DNA of 64,000 nt, from assembly GCA_017643925.1 (NCBI GenBank), contig JAEPML010000003.1, forward strand, positions 310,001 to 374,000, given 5' to 3'. The notes under the pieces were generated by a model that had not been told where the DNA came from, did not search any database, and saw only the letters and a list, made by a program, of their open reading frames with translations. The position numbers were made by a program, and so were the translations under genes. The stretch comes from Roseibium sp. (GTDB taxonomy: Bacteria; Pseudomonadota; Alphaproteobacteria; Rhizobiales; Stappiaceae). Shown here in pieces: positions 57,849 through 64,000 of this stretch (position 1 is its first letter; the number at the start of each line of letters is the position of its first letter).

Positions 57849-58472
57849 ATGCAGACAAACCCGAAGGACGACATTCAGGGTCTGATTTACCGGCCTGAAT
57901 ATTTTCAAAGGGACGCGCAGAAGTCCTTGCTTGAGCAAATCCGCGCGGTCGTCGAACAGGCGCCCCTGTTCCAGCCCGTCATGCCGAAAACCGGAAAACC
58001 ATTTTCAGTGAAGATGAGCAATTGCGGTCCGCTCGGCTGGGTGTCCGACATCGACGGATATCGCTATCAGCCCACCCATCCGGTGACCCGCCTCCCCTGG
58101 CCGGACATGCCGGACATGCTCCTGGACCTGTGGCAGGAGCTGGCGCCGGCTGCTCCGGCGCCCGAAGCCTGCCTGATAAACTTCTACGAACCCGGGGCGC
58201 GTATGGGCCTTCACCAGGACAGGGACGAAAGAAACTTTGATGCCCCCGTCGTGTCCGTCTCTCTTGGCGACACCGCGACCTTCCGCGTCGGTGGACTGAA
58301 GCGGAAGGATCCAACAAAGTCGTTCCGCCTGCAGTCCGGTGACGTTGTTGTTCTTGGCGGCGAAGCACGCCTCGCCTTTCACGGCATTGACCGCATCCTC
58401 AAGGACACGTCCACGCTGCTGAAGAATGGTGGGCGGATCAATCTGACCCTGAGACGGGTCAATCCGGTCTGA
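57849..58472 (+). CDS. alkB: Alpha-ketoglutarate-dependent dioxygenase AlkB
   Basis: Fe(II)/2-oxoglutarate enzyme reversing 1meA/3meC damage in DNA. 207 residues: iron ligands H-x-D in LHQDRDE and His in AFHGIDR, and RINLTLR (RxNxTxR) for 2-oxoglutarate; NFYEPGARMGLHQD precedes. It follows the TIGR04222-like gene by 18 bases. Confidence 0.95.
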   Translation: MQTNPKDDIQGLIYRPEYFQRDAQKSLLEQIRAVVEQAPLFQPVMPKTGKPFSVKMSNCGPLGWVSDIDGYRYQPTHPVTRLPWPDMPDMLLDLWQELAPAAPAPEACLINFYEPGARMGLHQDRDERNFDAPVVSVSLGDTATFRVGGLKRKDPTKSFRLQSGDVVVLGGEARLAFHGIDRILKDTSTLLKNGGRINLTLRRVNPV

Positions 58473-58489
58473 AGTTCCGGGAGCCCGCT

Positions 58490-58930
58490 TCAGAACAGCG
58501 CAATCAGAGCCGCGATGGCAATCAGGATATTCGCCAGCAGACACAGCACGAATGCCATCGTCCTGGGGCCGCCTGCCACGCGGCCGAAACCCGAATAGTA
58601 GAACGCCCAGAACAGAAGGCGGGCCAGCAGGTAGACCCCTGCTGCGACGTTGAGCACCAGGGGTGACACGCCCGCGACAATTGCAACCAAAACCGCTGCC
58701 AGAAATGCCGGAAAGCTCTCCGCGGAGTTCTGATAGGTCCGCACTGCCCTGAAGCTCAGTTTCGAATGATCGAACTGAAGAGGCATGCCCGGTGTCTGTT
58801 CCTGCGATGCAAAGGCAAGAGGCGCGGTCAAAAAGTTCTGCACCAGCGCAATCAGGGACAGGCTCGCGACAATGATGAGTGCCGGTCGGTAGGCCGACAG
58901 TTGCGGAAGGGTATCAATCAGATTTTCCAT
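58490..58930 (-). CDS. MAPEG-family membrane protein
   Basis: Membrane-associated eicosanoid/glutathione metabolism family; function in bacteria often unknown. About 146 residues from MENLIDTL, four hydrophobic segments, and YQNSAESFPAFLAAVLVA, the family's ExxxxF-type core, with RLLFWAFYYSGFGRVAGGPRTMAFVLCLLANI. Candidate starts at 58969 and a TTG at 58981; the 58930 ATG gives the usual family length and a GGA at about 8 bases. Divergent from the tetR-type gene. Confidence 0.85.
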   Translation of the reverse strand: MENLIDTLPQLSAYRPALIIVASLSLIALVQNFLTAPLAFASQEQTPGMPLQFDHSKLSFRAVRTYQNSAESFPAFLAAVLVAIVAGVSPLVLNVAAGVYLLARLLFWAFYYSGFGRVAGGPRTMAFVLCLLANILIAIAALIALF

Positions 58931-58979
58931 CGTTGGTTCCAGCTTGCTTGAAGACAGTGCGTCTTTCATGCCAGCAAAC

Positions 58980-59003
58980 AAAATATGTTAAAGAACATTT
59001 TTT
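58980..59003. promoter_or_regulatory. Inverted repeat, candidate TetR operator
   Basis: AAAATATGTT-AAAG-AACATTTTTT: 10-bp arms with one mismatch and a 4-base spacer, in the gap between the divergent MAPEG and TetR genes. A TetR-family dimer site is expected exactly there. Found by eye. Confidence 0.5.
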
Positions 59004-59044
59004 ACGCCCTGCTAGGCTCAGGTGCACCATGACCGGAGGTTCCC

Positions 59045-59662
59045 TTGCCCTATAGCGCTGAACACAAGTCCAGAACGCGCAAGCGCATCGTCGAGTGCGC
59101 ACGCATACTGTTCAATCGGCATGGGTTCTCGGAGGTCTCGATCGATACCGTCATGGCAGAAGCCGGCCTGACGCGCGGTGGTTTCTACAACCACTTCAGG
59201 AACAAGAACGAACTCTACGCAGAAGCCGTGGCGTCCTTTCTGAACGGTCGTGGCAAGGAGTGGCGGGACGAGGCCGGAGTAGACCCCGTCAATGGCGGGC
59301 CACAATCGGTCAAGGACATGATCGAAAGCTACCTGTCCGCCAGGCATCTGGGTGACCTTGAAGGCCAGTGCCCCATGATCGCCCTTCCTTCCGATGTGGC
59401 CCGCGCCACGCCAGATGTGCGCGCCGCCTACGAATCCCTGCTGCGCGCGATGATCTGGCTGTTTGAAAACAATCTCACCGATCAGGGTGACAAGCGCAGC
59501 AAGGCCGTTGGTCTTGCCGCGCTCTGCGTCGGTGGCATGGTTCTGTCGCGCACGCTTGACGATGCCGAGCTCGCCGAGGAAGTTCGAGAAGTCTCGAAAT
59601 CCATCGCACTAGGGCAGGTTGAAACAAGCAATGAGCCAGGCGGTGAGCCGTCACTCTTCTGA
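59045..59662 (+). CDS. TetR-family transcriptional regulator (TTG start)
   Basis: 205 residues: N-terminal HTH RIVECARILFNRHGFSEVSIDTVMAEAGLTRGGFYNHFRNKNELYAEAV, C-terminal ligand domain with a QCPMIALPSDVARATPDVRAAYE segment seen in this subfamily. Starts with TTG, GGAGG six bases upstream. Divergent from the MAPEG gene, which it probably controls through the inverted repeat between them. It overlaps the 3' end of the convergent OsmC gene by 12 bases. Confidence 0.9.
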   Translation: MPYSAEHKSRTRKRIVECARILFNRHGFSEVSIDTVMAEAGLTRGGFYNHFRNKNELYAEAVASFLNGRGKEWRDEAGVDPVNGGPQSVKDMIESYLSARHLGDLEGQCPMIALPSDVARATPDVRAAYESLLRAMIWLFENNLTDQGDKRSKAVGLAALCVGGMVLSRTLDDAELAEEVREVSKSIALGQVETSNEPGGEPSLF

Positions 59663-60136
59663 AACGGTCTCTTCCAGGTACTCCGCCGCATAGGTGACCG
59701 GAAAGCTCACCGACCGGGCGATATAGCAGTATTTGTGTATCTCGTGATGGATGGCATCTGCCTTTGCCAGGTCCGTGCCTGCCGGAACCGTGATTTTCGG
59801 ATGCAGCGTGGCGCGCAAAAACCTGCCAGCACCGCTGGGTTCGGTTTCTCCCGTCGCGATGGGGTGGTCCTCATACGCGGAAACCGCAATGCCTGCGTTG
59901 CTGGCCAAGTGCAGATACCAGAGCATGTGGCAGCTCGCCAGGGCCGAGAGGAGCAGGTCCTCCGGATTGTGCCGGGACGGATCTCCCCCCAACAACGGGT
60001 CATTGGAACACGGAACCGGGACCTTGCCGGCCGTCCTGATTTCCCAGGTCCGGTCATATCCCTTGTAGGTGCGGGTGCCCTCACCGCGATTGCCGGTCCA
60101 GGCGATGCCGGCAGTGTAATCATGTTCCTTGCGCAT
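59651..60136 (-). CDS. OsmC-family peroxiredoxin-like protein
   Basis: 161 residues; thiol-dependent peroxidase fold. Peroxidatic Cys in LLSALASCHMLWYLHLA and a second Cys in KVPVPCSNDPLLGGDPSRHNPEDLL; the spacing fits OsmC/Ohr type. AGGAGG seven bases before the ATG. Divergent from the GntR regulator, with a palindrome between; organic hydroperoxide or a related reactive metabolite is a likely substrate class (inference). Confidence 0.88.
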   Translation of the reverse strand: MRKEHDYTAGIAWTGNRGEGTRTYKGYDRTWEIRTAGKVPVPCSNDPLLGGDPSRHNPEDLLLSALASCHMLWYLHLASNAGIAVSAYEDHPIATGETEPSGAGRFLRATLHPKITVPAGTDLAKADAIHHEIHKYCYIARSVSFPVTYAAEYLEETVSEE

Positions 60137-60150
60137 CGGCGCCTCCTAAA

Positions 60151-60169
60151 ATGTATACATTTATACATT
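60151..60169. promoter_or_regulatory. Candidate GntR operator upstream of the OsmC gene
   Basis: ATGTATACATTTATACATT: a perfect TGTATACA palindrome with a second half-site TATACAT. It lies 15-33 bases upstream of the OsmC start and 50 before the GntR start, so it fits a self-regulated divergent pair. Confidence 0.55.
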
Positions 60170-60222
60170 TCACTTTACCGCCTCTTGTCAAGAGTGCTAT
60201 CCAGGCTCAGTCAGGAGGGATC

Positions 60223-60846
60223 ATGTCGAGCGAGCAGATTGCAGACGCCTTGGAGAGGGAAATCATCTGCGGTCACTACCGCCCCGGTGAGGAACTGAAA
60301 CAGGGGGAGATCGCCAACCGGTTCTCAGTGAGCCGCATCCCGGTGCGGGACGCATTTCAGGTCCTGGCGGCGCGTGGCCTGATTGACCTCGTGCCGAATC
60401 GTCGCGCGCGTGTCATCAACCTCTCGGTGGACGAAATCGATGAGGTCTATGATCTCAGGATCCTGCTTGAATGCGATTGCCTTGTTCGCTCGATCCGCAA
60501 TCGAACCGAAGCAGACACAAGCGCCATTGAGAGGGCGCTGGCCCATTCCAACATTGACGCCAGAACAGACCGCTGGGCCGACAGCGACTGGATGTTTCAC
60601 GCCAGCCTCTACAGGCCTGCGGGCCGGCCCAGGCAGATGGCGATGATCGAAAACCTGCGCAGCACCTGCCGCATCCACATTGCCGGCTACGGAATTCTGC
60701 CGTCGCGCACGGATGGGTGGCTCGATGACCACGCGGCCCTTGTTGAGGCCTTTAAAGAACGCGCAGAAAACCGGGCGGTCGAAATCCTCGAACGTCACAT
60801 TGCCGACGCCCGAAAAACCGTTCTGGCGACATTTCCTCCCGTTTAG
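60223..60846 (+). CDS. GntR-family transcriptional regulator (FCD subfamily)
   Basis: 207 residues from MSSEQIADALEREIICGHYRPGEELKQGEIANRFSVSRIPVRDAFQVL: winged HTH, then the FCD ligand domain (about 75-200) with DEIDEVYDLRILLECDC and a C-terminal LVEAFKERAENRAVEILERHI. AGGAGGGATC precedes the ATG, so the longer frame from 60151 was rejected. Divergent from the OsmC gene. Confidence 0.9.
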   Translation: MSSEQIADALEREIICGHYRPGEELKQGEIANRFSVSRIPVRDAFQVLAARGLIDLVPNRRARVINLSVDEIDEVYDLRILLECDCLVRSIRNRTEADTSAIERALAHSNIDARTDRWADSDWMFHASLYRPAGRPRQMAMIENLRSTCRIHIAGYGILPSRTDGWLDDHAALVEAFKERAENRAVEILERHIADARKTVLATFPPV

Positions 60847-60880
60847 AAACGAAATGCCGCCGCCATCCCGTCAGTTGCTT

Positions 60881-62464
60881 TTAGAGCACAGACTGAACGG
60901 CTATGGCGGCCAGCGAAATGGCGATGACCCAAAGCGCCATGCGTCCGGATCTCGTATGACGCGCTTCCGCCTTGCCGATGGCCTCGGCAGTTTCTTCGTC
61001 AAACCGCAGGCCATGCGCCGTCATGCGCTCCAGACCCTCTGACATATGACCGATCCTGTCGGCAAACAGCGGCAGGTCATTCGCGATCCGCGTCAGCGCT
61101 GCAATCACGTTGCCTGCATCGCGCACCTTGCCGACCGGCCCGAGATGTTCCTTGATCCAGTCTCCGACAACCGGCTCGGCCGTCTTCCACATATCCAGGT
61201 TCGGGTTGAGCGAACGCGCAACACCTTCCACGACCACCATGGTCTTTTGCAGCATGATCAGCTGCGTCTGGGTGCGCATTTCAAAGAGCTCGGTCACTTC
61301 GAACAATTGGGTCAGAAGCCGCGCCATGGAAATCTCGCTGGCATCGTGCCCGTGGATCGGTTCACCGATGGCACGGATCGCCTGGGCGAACATGTCGACA
61401 TCCTGATTAGCCGGCACGTATCCAGCCTCGAAATGAACCTCGGCAACGCGCTTGTAGTTACGGGTAATGAAACCGAACAGGATTTCTGCCAGGAACCGAC
61501 GCTCCCGGGTGTTCAAGCGGCCAATAATGCCGAAATCGACTGCGACCAGCGTTCCATCGGGCTCGACAAACAGGTTGCCCTGATGCATGTCGGCATGGAA
61601 GAAACCGTCCCGAAGCGTGTGACGCAGGAAGCTCTGGATGACAGCGGCCCCCAGAGCTTCCATGTCATGGCCATCCTCTTTCAGACCTTCGACATCGGAC
61701 ATCTTGCGTCCGTCGATCCACTCCATGGTCAGGATACCCTTGGAGGTGCGGATCCAGTCGACAGACGGGACGCGGAAACCGGGATCATCCGCCGTATTCT
61801 CGGCCATCTCCGACAAAGCGGCCGCTTCCAGCCGGAAATCCATTTCCATGGCAACCGAATGCGCAAGCGTGTCGACAACGGCGACAGGCCGCAGCCGCCT
61901 CGACGGCGCATGGAACCTTTCCGCCAACCGCGCGACGAGGTAATAGCTCTCCAAATCTCTCTGGAACCGGCGGGTGACGCCAGGGCGCAGCACCTTGACG
62001 GCCACCTTTCGCTCGGTTCCGTCCCTGTCGCGGATGACGGCCGGATGCACCTGTGCGATCGAGGCTGCGGCAACCGCCTCGCCGAAATCGACGAAAATGT
62101 CGTCAACCGGCTGGCCAAGCTGGTCGGAGATCGCCTTGCGCGCGGCGTCATGAGGGAAGGCCGGCAGCCTGTCCTGCAAGGCCGACAATTCCCTGGCCGC
62201 GTCCTTGCCGACAACATCGGCACGGGTCGCCAGAAATTGCCCGAGTTTCACGTAGGAAGGGCCGAGCCTGTTCAATGCGTCCGACAGGCGCAGATCCGCG
62301 CTCTTGTCCTTGACCGCCCTGCGTTCGAGCAACCTGGCCGCCGCGATTGCCAGACGCGGACCCGCCGGCAGATCAGGCAGGCTGACCAGTCCGAAGACGC
62401 CTTCGCGCGCCATCACGAACCCGGCCCGCACGAGGCGGAAGAACGGCATCACAGGAAGCGCCAT
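60881..62464 (-). CDS. ubiB: UbiB-family ubiquinone biosynthesis kinase-like protein
   Basis: Atypical ADCK/UbiB protein required for ubiquinone biosynthesis. 527 residues: KxGQ motif in SYVKLGQFLATRAD, alanine-rich loop AAASIAQVHPA, catalytic-like HADMHQGNLFV and DFGIIG, C-terminal membrane segment (MALWVIAISLAAIAVQSVL). Starts three bases after the ubiE stop; forms a ubiE-ubiB operon. Confidence 0.95.
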   Translation of the reverse strand: MALPVMPFFRLVRAGFVMAREGVFGLVSLPDLPAGPRLAIAAARLLERRAVKDKSADLRLSDALNRLGPSYVKLGQFLATRADVVGKDAARELSALQDRLPAFPHDAARKAISDQLGQPVDDIFVDFGEAVAAASIAQVHPAVIRDRDGTERKVAVKVLRPGVTRRFQRDLESYYLVARLAERFHAPSRRLRPVAVVDTLAHSVAMEMDFRLEAAALSEMAENTADDPGFRVPSVDWIRTSKGILTMEWIDGRKMSDVEGLKEDGHDMEALGAAVIQSFLRHTLRDGFFHADMHQGNLFVEPDGTLVAVDFGIIGRLNTRERRFLAEILFGFITRNYKRVAEVHFEAGYVPANQDVDMFAQAIRAIGEPIHGHDASEISMARLLTQLFEVTELFEMRTQTQLIMLQKTMVVVEGVARSLNPNLDMWKTAEPVVGDWIKEHLGPVGKVRDAGNVIAALTRIANDLPLFADRIGHMSEGLERMTAHGLRFDEETAEAIGKAEARHTRSGRMALWVIAISLAAIAVQSVL

Positions 62465-62467
62465 GGT

Positions 62468-63271
62468 TCAGAATTTCCATCCGGAATGCAGGGCAGCGAT
62501 TCCGCCCGAGTAGTTCCTGAAGGACACGCGTTCGAACCCGGCTTCGCGGATCATCTCGGCAAAGCGTTCCTGGCTCGGAAACTTGCGGATCGATTCCACG
62601 AGATACTGATAGGGATCGCCGTCACCGGTCACCCACTTGCCCATGGCCGGGATCGCATTGAAGGAAAAGCTGTCATAGACCTTGTCCAGCAGTGGGATGT
62701 CGACTTCCGAAAATTCCAGGCACAGGAAACGCCCGCCACGCTTGAGCACCCTGCGTGCTTCCGAAAGCGCCTTGGGAATGTCCGGCACATTGCGAATTCC
62801 AAAGGCTATGGTGTAGGCGTCAAAGCTCTTGTCGGCAAAGGGGAGATCTTCCGCATTGCCCTGGCTGAAGGTGATGAAGTCCGAAAGTCCCGCCTTGGCG
62901 GCCCGGTCCTTGCCGACACCCAGCATGGATTCATTGATGTCGCAGACGACGGCCTCAACCGTATTGTCAGACCGGCGAACGACGCGCGTTGCAATGTCGC
63001 CCGTTCCCCCGGCGACATCCAGGAGCCTCCAGTTCGACGCAGCGTTCTTTGGCGGCGCAAGGAATGACACCATCGCGTCCTTCCATACCCTGTGAAATCC
63101 GCCGGACATCAGGTCGTTCATCAGGTCATAGCGCTCGGCGACCTTATGGAACACGTCATCGACGAGTGCCTGTTTCTGGCCTTCGGAAACTCGGGTGAAG
63201 CCGAAACTGGTCGGCATCTCTTCCGGTGCACGGCTCGATGTGCCTGATTGCCCGTGTGCCTGTTGCGTCAT
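62468..63271 (-). CDS. ubiE: Ubiquinone/menaquinone biosynthesis C-methyltransferase
   Basis: SAM-dependent C-methylation of the quinone ring. 267 residues: [46 protein letters not shown], then [16 protein letters not shown] and FAIAFGIRN-like [12 protein letters not shown], the UbiE motifs. It precedes ubiB and is divergent from mutM. Confidence 0.96.
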   Translation of the reverse strand: MTQQAHGQSGTSSRAPEEMPTSFGFTRVSEGQKQALVDDVFHKVAERYDLMNDLMSGGFHRVWKDAMVSFLAPPKNAASNWRLLDVAGGTGDIATRVVRRSDNTVEAVVCDINESMLGVGKDRAAKAGLSDFITFSQGNAEDLPFADKSFDAYTIAFGIRNVPDIPKALSEARRVLKRGGRFLCLEFSEVDIPLLDKVYDSFSFNAIPAMGKWVTGDGDPYQYLVESIRKFPSQERFAEMIREAGFERVSFRNYSGGIAALHSGWKF

Positions 63272-63423
63272 GAATGCGCCTCCTGGCGGATACTCGTCTC
63301 AAATAGTCTTCAAATTGCGCCGGACCATAGTACAAGCGTCTGGCAAGCGCTATCTTTCCCGGCCCGAGAAACCCATATGCCGCAGGCCTATACCCTGCCA
63401 GCAAACCGGAGACCAGCCCCCAG

Positions 63424-64000
63424 ATGCCCGAATTACCGGAAGTCGAAACCGTCAAGCGCGGACTGGCGCCAACTTTCGAAGGTGCCCGCATCACGGCCGT
63501 TGACCAGAACCGGCCCGACCTCCGGTTTCCGTTTCCGGACGATTTCCGGGACCGGCTGGAGGGCCGCGTTGTCAAGGCGCTCTCGCGCCGCTCGAAATAC
63601 CTCCTTGCCGATATCGACAGTGACGACGTGCTGATCATGCATCTCGGAATGTCCGGTTCGTTTCGAATTGAAAAGGAAAGTGACACCCAAAGCCCCGGTG
63701 AATTCGTACATGAACGTGGCAAGGACCCCAAACACGATCATGTCGTTTTTCATCTGCAGACCTCGGGAAACGAGTCCGCCCGCATCATCTACAACGATCC
63801 GCGCCGGTTCGGCTTCATGGATCTGGTGGCCAGGCCGAACCTGTCCGCGCACGCCTATTTTCGGGACCTTGGCATGGAACCGCTCGGAAACGACCTGAGC
63901 GGAGAAACTCTTGCGGACCTGTTCAGGGATCGAAAGACCCCGCTCAAGGCCGCGCTCCTGAACCAGAAACTGATCGCGGGTCTTGGCAATATATATGTCT
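63424..64000 (+). CDS. mutM: Formamidopyrimidine-DNA glycosylase, 5' part (runs off the right edge)
   Basis: Removes 8-oxoguanine and FaPy lesions, with AP-lyase activity. Translating from the ATG gives [20 protein letters not shown], with the catalytic Pro2-Glu3 at the mature N-terminus; further [24 protein letters not shown] and the H2TH start [19 protein letters not shown]. About 192 residues are present; the zinc finger C-terminus is beyond the window. Divergent from ubiE. Confidence 0.96.
   Translation, partial: MPELPEVETVKRGLAPTFEGARITAVDQNRPDLRFPFPDDFRDRLEGRVVKALSRRSKYLLADIDSDDVLIMHLGMSGSFRIEKESDTQSPGEFVHERGKDPKHDHVVFHLQTSGNESARIIYNDPRRFGFMDLVARPNLSAHAYFRDLGMEPLGNDLSGETLADLFRDRKTPLKAALLNQKLIAGLGNIYV

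Noticed and set aside
61046-63067. 673-codon open frame opposite ubiB and ubiE
   Set aside because: Crosses two well-supported genes on the other strand; no homology or start signal.

Overview
This 64 kb window looks like conserved core chromosome of a GC-rich alphaproteobacterium in the Rhizobiales/Hyphomicrobiales, most plausibly a Stappiaceae-type marine relative (Roseibium/Labrenzia/Stappia). This is inferred from gene order (lnt - XRE regulator - metK - trmB - rimP - nusA - ylxR - infB - rbfA - truB - rpsO - pnp; hslV - GNAT - hslU; pmtA-like - dnaJ - dnaK; cycM-like / kdsB - pheA), from a short alphaproteobacterial 4.5S RNA, and from CTTG...-type promoters. No tRNA, rRNA, insertion sequence, prophage or CRISPR array was seen. 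One 111-bp palindromic intergenic repeat was seen.

Layout. 1-1.1 kb: 5' part of dnaX and the SRP RNA gene ffs, with promoter and terminator. 1.1-6.8 kb: LysE exporter, HIT protein, nudC, an atypical histidine phosphatase, a lytic transglycosylase, and two tandem paralogous exported proteins of unknown function. 6.8-14.6 kb: a Yej-type peptide ABC operon with two different binding proteins. 14.7-21.3 kb: a CHASE-GGDEF cyclase, a membrane-anchored cytochrome c, kdsB-pheA-adenosine kinase, and dapB-gpmA. 21.3-25.7 kb: the most unusual locus, a LuxP-like autoinducer-2 binding protein translationally coupled to a membrane protein with a LuxQ-like periplasmic domain fused to PAS-GGDEF-EAL. 25.7-47.8 kb: a long minus-strand block for translation, RNA processing and envelope functions, from pnp back to tsaB. 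48-56.7 kb: an Nfu-type Fe-S protein, UspA, heat-shock protease hslVU, a flavin reductase, a PmtA-like methyltransferase and dnaKJ. 56.9-64 kb: a TIGR04222/GRDP-like membrane protein, AlkB, a TetR/MAPEG divergent pair, a GntR/OsmC divergent pair, ubiE-ubiB, and the start of mutM divergent from ubiE.

How it works together. Most genes are housekeeping. The hslVU and dnaKJ operons share RpoH-like promoters (CTTGSA-N17-CTAYAT). The luxP-like/GGDEF-EAL pair is the best candidate for an undescribed system. In Vibrio, LuxP partners with the LuxQ histidine kinase. Here the same binding protein, with all recalled AI-2 contact residues conserved, is paired with a receptor whose output is cyclic-di-GMP synthesis and/or degradation. 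This suggests a one-membrane-step AI-2 to c-di-GMP pathway without a phosphorelay. Starts were moved inward from the longest open frame where a ribosome binding site, promoter or family start argued for it; the reason is given in each entry.
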